DNA from: Dactylorhiza incarnata | Taxonomy: Eukaryota; Streptophyta; Magnoliopsida; Asparagales; Orchidaceae | Reading direction: 5' to 3' | DNA length: 64,000 bases | Assembly (NCBI GenBank): GCA_033032865.1 | Contig: JAWHQI010000064.1 | Location: 496,001 to 560,000, forward strand | Shown: piece by piece, positions 1 to 11,656 of the stretch | Position numbering within the stretch: position 1 is the stretch's first letter | Layout: each line of letters starts with the position of its first letter | Position numbers and translations under genes: made by a program | Notes under the pieces: generated by a model | Seen by the model: the letters and a program-made list of their open reading frames with translations, nothing else | What the model was told of the DNA's origin: nothing | Database searches by the model: none

Positions 1-727
1 AGAACCGAAGAAGACGAGGGGTATTAAAAACATTCCAAAATAAAGTGAAGTGGATGACTAATATCCCAATATTATCGCTAGTCTGCAGGCGCTCTGTAAC
101 ATCTCGGGTCTGCAAATAATATATAGCATGGGTCCGGCCGGGGCCCCACGGCATATAACATCGACAAGCATAAAATGCTATTAATTGATACAAGAAATCA
201 CATATATAATAACGAAATGGAAGCTACAAGAAAATCTGTCTGAAAATACAAAAGTCCAACACAGTCCAGGAATGGAAAACAAGTTCAGATTTAAGACCTT
301 ACATAGCCTTCAAATATAAATATATAAATACTAAATGGGAGCTCAAAATAGGTGAGAGAGGGGTCTCTAGCTCCTCAGCAACACATGGGCTCCGGCCCAC
401 TACGTTCCGCTACGATCTACACCACCTGAAACCAAGAACAAATGGGCGGCAAATGAACATAAACCAAGGTCAGCATGGAGCTAACTAGTGGACTCTAGGG
501 CAATTACATCGCTCTCCTGCAAGTACGCACGTAAACCAAAATATGTAAACAAGGAATAAAGAACAAAGGGATACGCTAAACGTCACCTTTCAAACTATCA
601 CCCACGTGTCATGAACACACTGAAATCGCACGATCTAAACTTCAATGCTAAGTATAATAATACGACCACGACTCAAGGTATGAAATCGTCAATTGCCATC
701 AATCGTAGCAACAGGAGGGACAAAATC

Positions 728-965
728 TACAACTGCCCTATAAAAGAGACAGAGGACCGATTTTGGGAAAATAACCCACAACTGCCCTTTTTGAAGCGGC
801 AGAGGACTGGTCGGGAGATATATGACCTACAACTACCCTTTTTGACGCGGCAGAGGACTGGTCAGGAGACAACCTACAACTGGCCTTTTTAAAGCGTCGG
901 AGGACAGACTCAGAAGAATACTACCTACAACTGCCATTTTGAGTGACAGAGGACTGGTCGGAAAA
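728..965. repeat. Degenerate tandem repeat, about 55-bp unit, 4-5 copies
   Basis: The words ACAACTGCCCTTTTTGA and GGCAGAGGACTGGTCGG recur in order about every 50-58 bases, with substitutions and small indels. They create a spurious plus-strand reading frame (611-892) that is not a gene. Confidence 0.7.
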
Positions 966-1367
966 GGTGCAATCTAAATAGGGACAGGAATCCACTCGTC
1001 CAACAAAACCCATAAGATCGCCGTTCTACCGGCCCAACGCAGGCCCACCCAGGAACAGGGCATTCACGAATAAAGCACACGAATTCCTGCAATCACTACG
1101 ACGAAAAGCATGAGACATTCCCGTTCGCGCACCTATGGCTAATCGCAATGCACAATTCAAGAACATCACCGATCTAGGTTTATCGCCATGTGTAGGCTTC
1201 ACACAATATGCCTAAATCCAGACTTGCATGTCGGATCACTAATGCACATATATGTCGGAGATGGACCTAATTAACCTGATGGCTCACAATGAGCTGACGG
1301 AAATATGTACCACCGCTAATTAGCGACGACTGGCGCTTATATGCAATCATAACAAAAAAAGCTACCA

Positions 1368-1491
1368 CGGGGTCGTAATATGATGCCCTGGCGGAGTCCC
1401 CGCTCTCCACCCTGTAGCGGGAGAGGGACTCTACGTGTAACTCACACAAACATACGACGGGGTCGCAATCCCACGCCCTAGCGGAGTCCCC
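1368..1491. repeat. Two-copy direct repeat of about 36 bp
   Basis: ACGGGGTCG, then a short variable stretch, then GCGGAGTCCCCG occurs at about 1368-1403 and again at about 1456-1491. The spacing is about 88 bases. Confidence 0.6.
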
Positions 1492-2511
1492 GTCCTCAAC
1501 CGAAATGGTGCGAGGGGATTCTCATTGCACGAAATCAAAAACAAGCACAAAAATACAGAAATAACGGTCCTAAGGCAGGGGAAAGGAATCGTTACTCTTG
1601 CAGCGCATCACCGACCCATCGCAACTTGCACGAACTCAACAAAGCATGACTATAAAGGCTGCCCTACCACAAATCTGAGCTTCTATATATGTGGTTTAAT
1701 AAGCTTCGATTTGCTCTCCCACAACAGTTCTTGGCAACAATCTCCAGCACTATTTTTCTCTCTTCTCACAGATGCTTGACACTGAAGCTCACAGCTAGGA
1801 GGAAAGGTGGGCGGTTATAGGAGATCTGAAGCCTTAACAACACTTTACCGCTAGGGAACCAACAGTAGAGGTCGGTAACCCCAAAGGTAGCTTCTTTCTT
1901 CTTTGTCGACAACACCAAGGGAGAAAGAGGGGGATCGTCGGGGTCGATGAGAGTAGGGGAGGGGATCACCGAAGTCGGAATCGGCGGAGAAGGAGGCGTG
2001 ATCAGCGAGAGAGAGGGGGCAGTGAGCTCCGCGATCTGGAGACTTCGTCGACTGCGCAAGAAATGATCCACGCCAAAAGGGGGATCGGGGTTCTCAGTTG
2101 GTGGGAGAGGGCTTAGATTTAGGTCTTTTAAATCCTAAACCTAATTGGGTTTGATATCCAAACACCACTCTCAGCTATTCACACACCAATAAAATTTAAT
2201 TTCATTCTAAAGCGTACACGCTCACCGGTACCCCCACCTGACCATGACCTAAGATTCACAACCTATATTGTCGATCATCCCCTAGAGACTTTCATAGATG
2301 GTGGAAACTCTCATAATTTCAAATCCACTCGAATGACAATGTTATTAAAATTACCAATCCATGTTATTACGGAATTTCCGATTTATATGGGTAACAGAAC
2401 GACAACAAATTATCAGTGTAAATGTAAGGATATCACGCTGCTCATACAAGCCAATCCTTTCACCATACATTTGTATGTTCCAGACATAGAAGGCGCATAC
2501 ATAGTTATAGG

Positions 2512-2653
2512 TGTTAGAAGTATTATGTAACATATTGTATATTCTGGTGGTAGACCCTCTTAGGCTCACCTCTTGGTGTTGGGAACCCCTCTTGTGTGTG
2601 TATATATATGTATCCCTTTAGTATGAATACATACAATATAACTTTTCCTATCA
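2512..2653 (+). repeat. 5' LTR of the Ale-like copia element
   Basis: It begins TGTTAGAAGTATTATG and ends TTTTCCTATCA. It matches the 3' LTR at 18709-18850 with few differences. It holds a TATATATATG stretch near 2600 that could serve as the core promoter. ATAGG at 2507-2511 is the left target duplication. Confidence 0.92.
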
Positions 2654-2666
2654 TGGTATCAGAGTA
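2654..2666 (+). other. Primer binding site, initiator Met tRNA type
   Basis: TGGTATCAGAGTA directly follows the LTR. Plant copia and gypsy elements commonly use TGGTATCAGAGC, complementary to the 3' end of initiator Met tRNA. Confidence 0.88.
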
Positions 2667-3130
2667 AAGGAAAACCCAACCCTAGCTTCTCTTCCCGAAC
2701 GCGCCATTCCTCGATCCCGCTCGATCTGCGCTGCTTCTCGATCGATCCCGCTCGGTCTGCGTTGTTCCTCGATCGATCCAGTCGTCGATATCGTCGATCG
2801 ACGACTTATCCTCTTCGATCGGTGTCGATCCCATCTCCATCCATCGCTGATCGTCGTCGATCCCGTCTCCCGTCTCCATCCATCGCTCTGCCTCTCGATC
2901 TCGATCCCGCTCACAGGCTTGCTGCTTCTTTTCTCCCCGCTCGCAGACTCGCAGGCTCGCTGCTTGCTAACGATCGATCGATCCCAGCCCTATGGCCACG
3001 TTTCTCCCTCCAGTCGATCGATCCCAGCCCTTGCCAGCTCCCAGTGCTGATATCGTTGCAGATCCCGCGCCGATCCTGTGTCGATTCCGAGCCGATCCCG
3101 TGCTGATCCCGTTGCTATTTTCCAGCCCCG
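2667..3130 (+). other. Leader of the Ale-like element, rich in CGATCGATCC words
   Basis: This stretch between the primer site and the first gag-like codon is low in complexity. Words such as TCGATCGATCC and GATCCCGCTCG recur many times. The overlapping frames on both strands are serine/arginine-rich and look compositional. The capsid part of gag, normally about 200 residues, is absent from here and from the next entry, so a deletion or replacement is likely. Confidence 0.55.
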
Positions 3131-3475
3131 ATGGCCTCGTCTCACTCCTTGGACTCCGCTACTTCTTCTGGTGGGATGCCCCATGCTGTTCTGGCTGCTC
3201 CCCAGCTTCCACCACAGTCCTCTCTTGTCAGTGCTTCTCTGCTGCCCTCGTCAAGTTATAGTGCTCTGGTGCACCCTGTTCCTCGCCCTACGACGCCCTC
3301 TTCGGCTCAGTCTGGTGCTCCCCGCCGCTCATCTGTCCGCTGTCACTACTGTCAGTGTCTTGGTCATGTCAAATCTGAGTGCCGCAAGCTTCAGAGAGCT
3401 CAGCAGTCTGGTCAACAATGTGCTCTTTTCTTTGCTGTGGCACAGATTTCTGAGCTTGCACAACAGATTGCTTAG
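3131..3475 (+). pseudogene. Truncated copia gag with CCHC zinc knuckle
   Basis: The frame starts MASSHSLDS and runs through a serine/proline-rich stretch to a zinc knuckle (about residues 72-85) with the pattern C-x2-C-x4-H-x4-C (C-HY-C-QCLG-H-VKSE-C). This is the nucleocapsid motif that binds element RNA. The copia gag capsid domain expected before the knuckle is missing, so the 114-residue product could not form particles alone. An in-frame TAG at 3473-3475 separates it from protease, which continues in the same frame; a CAG to TAG change would explain it. Confidence 0.8.
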
Positions 3476-3580
3476 CAACTCTCTCAGGGTTCCCTGCCTC
3501 GTTCTACTGTCTCAGTTCTTTCACCAGATGCTTCTGATGCTTCCCCCTCCCAGCCGGCAGCTTCCGCCCCTTCAGGTATC

Positions 3581-5612
3581 TCTTCCTCCGACTGGTTGCT
3601 TGACTCTGGAGCCTCTTTTCATATGACTCATGATGCCACACACCTCTCATCCTGCCAGCCCGTTTCCCCTGCCCTTAGTATCATGGTAACCAATGGTACC
3701 ATTCTCCTCATTACTAGTCGTGGCCTCCTTCATACTAGTCATTTTCATATCCCCGACGTTGCCTACATACCCAAGCTATCCATGAATCTTATATCCGCCA
3801 ACCAACTCGCATCCCAAGTTTGTTTGTCGTGTGCAGGATCGTCTGACAGGGACACTCCTTGGAGTTGGTCGTCGCCGTAGTGGGGTGTACGTCCTTGATC
3901 GCCTCCATCTTCCTTCCTCTTCGTCATCTCTGGCTGTTGTCACCTTTTGTCTTCCTTCGGTGGTCTTTTCTCAGTGGCATCACCGTCTTGGGCATCCCAG
4001 TGGCCCGCGCCTTGCGTCGCTTATTAGTCATGGTTTTCTGGGTCGTGTTTCTGTTGATCGGTCTCATTCTTGTACGGGTTGCAAGCTTGGTAAACAGCTC
4101 CAACTCCCTTATCCGTCTAGTGAGTCAAGATCTTCGCGTCCTTTTGATTTAGTTCATTCTGATGTCTGGGGTCCCGCACCCTTTGTATCAAAGGGTGGTC
4201 ACCGATATTATGTTATCTTTATTAATGATTATTCTCGTTACTGTTGGATTTATTTTATGCATTCTCGTTCTGACTTCTTCCAGATATATGTTACCTTTTC
4301 TGCTATGGTGCACACTCAGTTCTCTGCTTCCATTCATATTTTTCGTTCCGATTCTGGGGGGGGGGGGAGTACCTCTCCCATGCTTTTCGAGATTTGCTTG
4401 TTACCCACGGTACTCTCCCTCAGCGTGCTTGCCCTGGTGCTCATGCTCAAAATGGCACCGCTGAAAGGAAGCATCGTCACATTATTGAGACAGCACACAC
4501 CCTTCTTATCTTCTCTCATGTGCCTCCTCACTTTTGGGCTGAGGCTGTTTCCACTGTTGTCTATCTTATTAACCTGCAACCCTCCACTTTTCATAGGCTC
4601 AGAGCTCTGATGAATGTTTGTACTCCCGACCTCCACGGTACACTCATCTCCGTATTTTTGGCTGTCGGTGTTATGTTCTACTCTCTCCACGTGAGCGCAC
4701 CAAGCTCTCTGCTCAGTCAGCCATGTGTCTTTCTTGGATATAGTATTGAGCACAAGGGTTATCGATGTTATGATCCTGTTGCTTGTCGTCTTCGGATCTC
4801 ACGTGATGTCACTTTTGATGAGTCTCACCCTTTCTTTGTGTCCTCCGTCCCCTCTGTCCCCCCGACCTCGCACTCATCTGTGACTCCCTCCGATGTGCAG
4901 TTTCTCACTCTTCCCACCTCACCACCTCATGTCTCATTCTCTCCACTGGTTTGTCCTCCTCCTCTCCCGATGCCATCGACTTCTCCAGTCTCTCCTCCCA
5001 CATCCGATACGCTCGTTGTTCCCCTTCCACATCACTACAGTCGTCGTCCCCCTCCTGCTCCCTCACCTCCAGTACCCCCCGACTCAGTGCCTGTCTCCTC
5101 CAGCGAGGTCCCTGTGGATGATCCTCCTGCGCGTCGCAACCCACCTCGTGTGCGACGTCCTCCCGACCGCCTCAGCCTTGCTACTCTACCTCTGGACCTA
5201 TCTGCTCTCCCTGCTACTGCCTGTGGTACTCCAGAGCCGACTTCCTATCGTGAGGCTGCCCAGATACCTAAGTGGCAGACTGTTATGTCTGCTGAGTTGG
5301 AGGCGCTTGAGCACACTCGTACCTGGGAGTTTGTTCCTCTCTCCCCTGGCGCTATTCCTATTACTTGCAAGTGAGTCTTCAAGGTGAAGACTCGCTCAGA
5401 TGGTTCTGTAGAGAGGTACAAGGCCCGCCTCGTGGCTCGTAGTTTTCAACAGGAGCAGGGACGTGACTATGATGAGACTTTTGCCCCAGTTGCTCACATG
5501 ATCACGATCCGCACTCTTGTTGTTGTTGTAGTTTTTCGTCGCTGGTCTCTGTTCCAGCTCGATGTGAAGAATGTTTTTCTTCACAGTGACCTTCAGCAGG
5601 AGGTGTACATGC
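3581..5612 (+). pseudogene. Copia pol, first part: protease, integrase, N-terminal RT
   Basis: Protease is recognised by WLLDSGASFHMT (about 3590-3630; D-S-G is the aspartic active site). A frameshift with a small deletion near 3820 leads to the pre-integrase region (WHHRLGHP; C-x2-C in CTGC) and the integrase core. The first acidic residue is in HSDVWGP, the second in FRSDSGG, and the glutamate in [12 protein letters not shown] 12-G run at 4356-4367 breaks the frame inside the core. Compensating shifts lie near 4620 and 4735. A TGA at 5372-5374 replaces the expected tryptophan codon before VFKVKT. RT then runs through YKARLVARSF and QLDVKNVFLHSD to 5612, where the gypsy element interrupts it. 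It resumes at 16854. Confidence 0.9.
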
Positions 5613-8096
5613 TGTAAGACCCCCTTTTTTTTGCAAAAACCACTGGGTCTTAGACCCAGAACCGCCGTTTTGCGGTGACACCCTCACTCGGGAAGGTCGC
5701 CACTACAAACGCCGATCCTGCCGGCCAATTTGATCACAAAGAAAAGTAAGGTTTAAATGAATAAACAAACTAAGTCCACATCACATATAATTAAACCATC
5801 AAGAGACGTCCACATACATAACTGAAATAGAAAGATACGATAACAAGAGCTTCTGCCCGATACAAAATAGCCTCACTACAAAGGTCACTCGCGGAAGCAA
5901 ATCAACTAAAACAAACACTCACGGATCCTGTCATCTGTGCTCCTGAGCTAGACTGCCCCGCCTCCACTTGCACCGGCCTCTGGTGCTACCCCGTCGTCGC
6001 GGTCTCCTAAAATGATAAGGTCCACCGACCGTCAGTCAAAATGACTCAGCCAATTCCCCACCCCTCCCCCCAAGGCTCCTAGGCACCGTATGGGGAGGAG
6101 GAAGCGGAGGACAAACAAGGGGTAATACAAAAGCAGATGGCAAGGTAAATTCTACGCTACACAGGTGTTTATATATAAATGAAACGTGAAATAGAAGCAG
6201 CATGTAAGTATAGAGGCAAGTAAGCATTATAAAAATAACCATTGATTTATAGGGATGCCCATACAAACCTATAGACCAAGGGGTCGTTTAGCAGGGCCTA
6301 TCTTATAAAAAGTCTCATACCAATTTATACGATAGGTGTCAGGGATTGAATGCTATATTTATGCCATGACATGCAGAGTATGTTATTATGCGGTGATCAA
6401 ACAAGTGCAACTCACCCACTACGACTCTATGCGCATAGACCTTTAGTTCCCCCTTTTTGGAGCTAGCAAGACTCCCAGGATACTCCCGTAGTGGCAAACG
6501 GAAGCGGTGGGTTGGGCCTCGCACATCTCTAGGTTGGTATATGCACTACCAAACCTAGACCTATCGTACGCCTCCACAAAACCCGCGGAGCGCCTGCGTA
6601 CTCTTACTGACTGGACCGCCAGACTTTTATGGCTAAGTGTAAATACCACACTTGCCGAGCCCAAGTATTAACGTCGGTGCAACGATCGCCAACACGAAGG
6701 ACCCACCACCTTATGCACATGCAAAATATCTTCCATCAACTCCGAGCTACAAGCTCCCCGGGCTAACCCGCCCGTCACCAATAAACATCTCATAATCACA
6801 AGACCACCGGACTAAACCGGCTAGACTCCTATAAGAAAACACTCGTAATACCATACCTATATTAAACCTAGGTGCTCTAAGGACGCTAACGGGAAAAGAC
6901 GATCTTTCGTCAACCCAGGACGACCTATCCCAAGGGTGGCTCCCCACCACCCTAGGACTCACCAAACCCTAATTACTCCAGGGGTCCTCACATAACTATG
7001 TGATTACCACTCAACCCTCATATCTCCAAATCAATGACCACCAAATTGACCCTTAATCCCCAAAGTTGCCAAAATGTTAAACGCAGACCACCCTCAACGT
7101 TTTGATGCTCATGGAGAGAGGTACACTAAATAATCAACTCTAGGACCCAATGGATTTATTGGGGGTCCATGATACTTATTTAAGATCAAATTCAGAGTTT
7201 CATAATTTCTCTCACAATATTAATATTTGAAACAATTTTTCCAAAGGGCAAATTCCTAAGGTTTGAACTACAAGTGTACTTTTCTGACTTCCAATGCCTA
7301 TCCCAATTTTTACATAAATCAAGAGTACCTAATAATCAGTAGATATAAATTTTTAGGAAAAACCAGCAAGATTTACTATTTTGTAAAAATTCTAAAACTC
7401 ATTTATTTCCAATAAATTCCAAAGGAGGTACCCTCATATGATCTCTAAACCTTATGAAAATTAATACAGAGGTGATTCATAATAAAATATTCAGTCCTAC
7501 AAAGTTTTACCATGTTCCACAGAGGGTACATTTGTAATTTCCACAGAGGATATATTTGTAATTAATTCCAAATTGAACTAGAGGTACCAAAAATATTGAT
7601 CCATAAATTATGAGGACAATACAGTGGGTTCATGATGGTATGAAATGTCATCCAACAAAGTTTCATACAATTACAGGAATTTAATCACCCTAAAATCAAT
7701 CATCCCAAAAATTGCCAACAATATGAATAATTACAATTTGAACCTCTAAAAGTTTTCTAATGGTTCTAATAGGTTCTCCAGAGATTTATAACATCAAGAA
7801 TAAGTTGGTTACATAAGATGGTTAATCAATAAGAATTATTTCTTCCTAAATCTCAAAAACCTAAATATTTACAAATCTACCCAAGGATTTATTACCTAGG
7901 ATTGGCAACTCCAAATCCCTCCAATTTCTCACAGTAGCATGCTATGGTCACCATGACCATCTACCCAAAATTTCAAGTCAAACCATTAAGGTTTGACCCC
8001 TCTTCCTTCATTGGCCTCTAAATGCACCCCTTTAGGGTTTAACCTAGGGTTATGGTCAAAACTCACCCAAATCCACCCAAACTTCTTGTGAGGGTA
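5613..8096 (-). repeat. Truncated 3' LTR of the Tekay-like element
   Basis: This matches 11657-14139 closely, with only scattered substitutions and one-base indels. On the plus strand it begins TGTAAGACCCCC. At 8096 similarity stops and the RNase H-side coding sequence begins, so the promoter-proximal 2.7 kb present in the other LTR (14140-16853) is missing. It contains no gene. Confidence 0.92.
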
Positions 8097-10259
8097 ATGC
8101 CCGGGTGCACTGAATACCTACTGCAGTGAGCCTCTGTCATAATATCCTCCCGAATCTGATCTCCTGCCGGTATATACACTCGACCTCTAAACTTCAACAG
8201 GTCATCCTTCAGCGAATAATCTCCGGCTGAGCCTGCCTCCAAGGCTCTGAATATCGGCTTCAGCTTGGCATCCTGCCTCTGCCCTTCCCTGATGCGGTCT
8301 CGAATGTCATAAGTGGCACCAGTCGCCGCTAAGTACTCCTCGTACAGCTCCGGATCTTCCTCAGATACTAGGGAGATCTGCATATCCTCGAACATCTGTA
8401 CTAACTCCATGGCCATCAACTTAGGCTCCGCTCCTGACGTAGTAGCTCTCCTGCTCAATGCGTCTGCTACTACGTTCGCCTTCCCTGGGTGGTAATGCAT
8501 CGTGTATTGGTAGTCTGATAAGAATTCCACCCATCGCCTCTGTTGGATGTTCAGCTCTTTCTGCGTATCTACATACTTCAGATTTTTGTGATCTGAGAAT
8601 ATGTCGCAGTGGACACCATAAAGGTAGTGTCGCCAGATCTTGAGAGCGAATACGACTGCTCCCATATCCAAGTCATGCACTGGGTAATTCCGCTCGTGAT
8701 TTTTCAACTGGCGGGAGGCGTAAGCTATCACATGCCCGTTCTGCATCAGAACGGCACCCATCCCCTGATAAGATGCATCCGTATACACCTGAAATCCTTC
8801 CTTCCCCGACGGAAGGGCAAGGATGGGAGACGAAGTAAGATGACCCTTCAGCTCCTGGAAAGCTGTCTCACACTGCGGCGTCCAGGTAAAAACAACATCC
8901 TTCCTCGTCAGGGAAGTAAGCGGGAGGGCTATCTGGGAAAACCCCTGAACAAACTTTCAGTAGTAGCCGGCAAGTCCCAAAAAAACTCCTCACGTCGGTG
9001 GCCGTCTTCAGCGGCGGCAAATCCCGTACTACCTGAATCTTTGCTGGATCCACTGCTAAGCCTGCTCCACTGATGATATGACCCAGGAAGGCCACCTCTT
9101 TCAACTAAAACTGACGCTTGCTAAACTTCGCATACAATCGATGCTCCCAAAGCTTCTCCAAGGTTAGTGCCAAATGCTGTGCATGCTCCTCCTCCGTCCT
9201 CGAGTAGATGAGTATGTCGTCGATGAACACAATGACAAAGATGTCGAGGTAAGGCTCGAACACTCGGTTCATCAAGCTCATAAATGCTGAAGGTGCATTT
9301 GTGGGTTCGAACGACATTACAGTGAACTCGTACAAACCGTATCGGCTGCTGAAAGCCGTTTTCGGGATGTCCTCCTCTCGGATCCTCAGTTGATAATACC
9401 CCGACCTCAAATCCAGCTTCGAGAAGCAGTGGGCTCCCTCTAGCTGGTCGAAGAGCTCGTCTATCCTTGGCAGAGGGTACGTGTTCCGCACCGTCAGCCT
9501 ATTCAGCGCTCTGTAGTCGATGCACAATCTGAGCGTCCCATCCTTCTTCTTCACAAAATAACACTGGAGCTCCCCAAGGTGAGGAACTCGGCCTGACGAA
9601 CCCAGCTTCCACCAGCTCCTGCAGCTGGCTCCGAAACTCTACCAACTCCTTCGGGGCCATCCGATACGGAGCTTTGGACACCGGCTTTGCCCCTGGCACC
9701 AGCTGGATCTGAAAATCCTTCTCGCGGTGCGGTGGCAGCCCAGGAAGCTTCTCCGGAAATACATCAGTGAAATCCCGTATGACCGGGATACTTGACACTG
9801 AGTCCTTGACTTCAGTCGCCTCAAAGAGCACCTGATAAACCTCGTCTCCCTGCAAGTGGGCCTTGACGACCTGAATAGACGATAAGAAGAGACGAGAGGT
9901 GGGTTGAGTACCTTCGAATGTCACAACACCGTCTCTATGCTCTAGCACGATCCGTCTTGACGGGCAGTCAATCCTTGCCTGGTTCTCATACAACCAACTC
10001 ATGCCCAGGATCAGGTCGTAGTCTCTCATCTTTAGCACAGTTGTCGGGGCCTCGAACAGTCTTCCTCCAATTTCCAGACTCATAATGCACGTTGCGTTGG
10101 TTAGAACCTCCGATCCGTCCGGAAACCGCACCCTCCTATAGTCGCTTTTGAAGTGCTGGACTTGGTCTAGGTCCTCGATAAACTTAGCCAAGACGAACGA
10201 GTGCGAGGCACCCGTATCGAACAAGGTAAAAGCAGGTTTGCCAAAAACGGATACTAAAC
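8097..10259 (-). pseudogene. Gypsy pol: protease, RT, RNase H, start of integrase; broken
   Basis: On the minus strand: aspartic protease FDTGASHSFV (about 10224-10192), then linker and RT. RT carries the [11 protein letters not shown] and [15 protein letters not shown] motifs and the catalytic FIDDIL (about 9227-9210), and RNase H carries the first aspartate in [10 protein letters not shown] (near 8785). Sequence like the first histidines of the integrase zinc-binding domain ([12 protein letters not shown]) is the last thing before the deletion junction at 8096/8097. A frameshift near 9550 separates protease/N-terminal RT from the RT core. A TAG near 9102 and a frameshift near 8950 break the RT/RNase H link. 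Integrase core and chromodomain are absent. Confidence 0.9.
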
Positions 10260-10344
10260 CTGAAGTTTTGATGTTTGGTTCAATGCTAAGGTAAAGCTAA
10301 AACTTGTAAGGTATTATCATTTAAAAGGAAACACATCAAAGTAC
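10260..10344 (-). other. 85-bp GT-AG intron-like insertion between gag and protease
   Basis: On the minus strand the gag frame reaches GCAG, followed by GTACTTTG... and ...ACTTCAG, then GTTTAGTATCC. Read through, the gag frame stops at 10286 and protease lies in another frame. Removing exactly 10344-10260 joins an incomplete gag codon (base 10345) to bases 10259-10258 and restores the protease frame, giving ...VIAG-LVSVFGKPAF... before the DTGAS site. The segment is AT-rich within GC-rich coding sequence. CAGGT occurs at both borders, so it may instead be a small insertion with a 5-bp duplication. Splicing is inferred, not shown. Confidence 0.6.
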
Positions 10345-11371
10345 CTGCGATGACCCTTGCTGGGTCCCGGGGCCTGGCCAAGTCTAGGGCATAAGCCTGC
10401 TCCCTGTACTGTCTCCGATCGTCGACCTGAAATCCACGGCCTCGACCACGTCCTCGGCCCCCGAGATGCTGACCCCGTGGTGCTGCCTGAAGTGCTGGTG
10501 GAGCATTCCTCTGGGGGCAGTTCCTCTTGATGTGGCCGACCTGGTGGCAGTGAAAGCACTCCGAAGGTGGCCCACCTCCTCCGATCCTTGACATCTCCCT
10601 CATCTGCAGAGGCTGAGGAGCCAGCACTATCGGCTCCCTTTGCACCTGCCTCTCCCCCTGACGGGGTCGGACCTCCGTCCTTCCTTCACCAGCGTCTCGA
10701 CCTCTCGGCTGATCTCTTCTGCCACCTCTTCCCTGATCCTCCATTGGTCTCTTTCTCCCACGAACAACTTGCTGATCTCCTTCCAGCTTCTTGGCCATCT
10801 CCAGGATCTTCGTCATACTACCGTCGGAGACGAAGAGGAGGGCCTGCCTCATCTCATCACGAAGGCCCTTATAGAACCTCTTTGCATATCCCGCATCATC
10901 CAGCTGGTAAGATACCACAAACCGGGACAGGTGGGTAAACTCCTGGTGGTACTCCAGCACTGACCTACTCCCCTGCCGCAACTGCAGAAACCTATCCTCC
11001 AGATCATCTCTTGCCGACTGCGGCACAAAATGCTCTAGCAACGCCTCCTTGAAGTCCTCCCATGCAACATCTGCTGCCTCCAGTCCCGGATAAGCTGTAG
11101 CCAGGAACCTCTTCCACCATCTCTTAGCATGGGATTCCAAGCATGATACCACCAGTGGCACCTCCATATCCACCGGGCACTGGATTCCCGTCAACATCTC
11201 TTGCATGATATCCACCCACTCCTCAGTTCTTACAGCAGTCTCCGTCCCGATGTATGCTGGTGGGGAGAGACACCGAAAGATGCTCAGCCAGTTGGCCCCG
11301 GGGTTTTGCTGAGGAGCCGGTGCCTGCTGTGCCTTGAACGTCTCCAAAATGGCAGTCAGTGTCTGCCCCAA
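10345..11371 (-). CDS. Gypsy gag (capsid and zinc knuckle), Tekay/Del type
   Basis: An uninterrupted minus-strand frame starts MGQTLTAILETF and has a retrotransposon capsid region at about residues 40-190 (WWKRFLATAYPG; FKEALLEHFVP; LQLRQGSRSVLEYHQEF; RFYKGLRDEMR). A basic, arginine/glycine-rich linker follows. Then comes a CCHC zinc knuckle (plus-strand positions about 10519-10562; C-FH-C-HQVG-H-IKRN-C) that would bind element RNA. The frame runs on into the 85-bp insertion and stops at 10286. In related elements gag and pol form one polyprotein, so this is probably the 5' exon of gag-pol. The start is the first methionine in frame; the real start could be earlier. Confidence 0.75.
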
Positions 11372-11640
11372 CTCCGTCTGCTGGAACGGGGTAGGAGCCG
11401 GTGGTGGGACGACGTTCGGGGTCGGTGGAACTCCATGCTGCGGTGTAGGTTCCGCCGCCGGCTACATAAGAAAGATTGCACTCGTAAGGGACTTAACTAA
11501 GGAAAATTCAGTTATAAGTGGACCTTTTCATGTGATTTTTCTTATGGGCACACCATTGCTTCCGCTGCTAGTTTGTCCGCAAACTAAGTTCGCGCGGGGT
11601 GGCCCAGGGTTTGTGGACTTCTTTTCTTTGGATCGAGGTT

Positions 11641-11654
11641 TGCCTCTGATACCA
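11641..11654 (-). other. Primer binding site of the Tekay-like element
   Basis: On the minus strand this reads TGGTATCAGAGGCA, two bases from the inner end of the LTR. It fixes the orientation: the 5' LTR is the right-hand one (11657-16853). Confidence 0.88.
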
Positions 11655-11656
11655 CT

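Larger units (their letters stand above)
1..2506. other. Repeat-derived flank, no gene; possible minus-strand Tekay-like LTR remnant
   Basis: I see no convincing coding region here. Read on the minus strand, the layout resembles the long LTRs elsewhere in this window: a GC- and CT-rich leader-like block (about 2080-1750), then AT-rich sequence, then a U5-like block near 400. However, no matching LTR end, primer site or target duplication was found. A TATA-like CTATAAAGG lies near 1650 on the plus strand with nothing persuasive downstream. The 101-codon minus-strand frame at 1766-2071 looks like translated leader. The stretch from about 2100 to 2506 holds nothing recognisable. Confidence 0.3.

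Noticed and set aside
1766..2071. 101-codon minus-strand frame
   Set aside because: Proline/serine-rich, leader-like, with no recognisable domain or promoter arrangement. It is more likely part of an LTR-like sequence.
2651..3184. Arginine/serine-rich frames on both strands near the Ale leader
   Set aside because: Composition driven by CGATCGATCC repeats; no domain, and they overlap the element leader.
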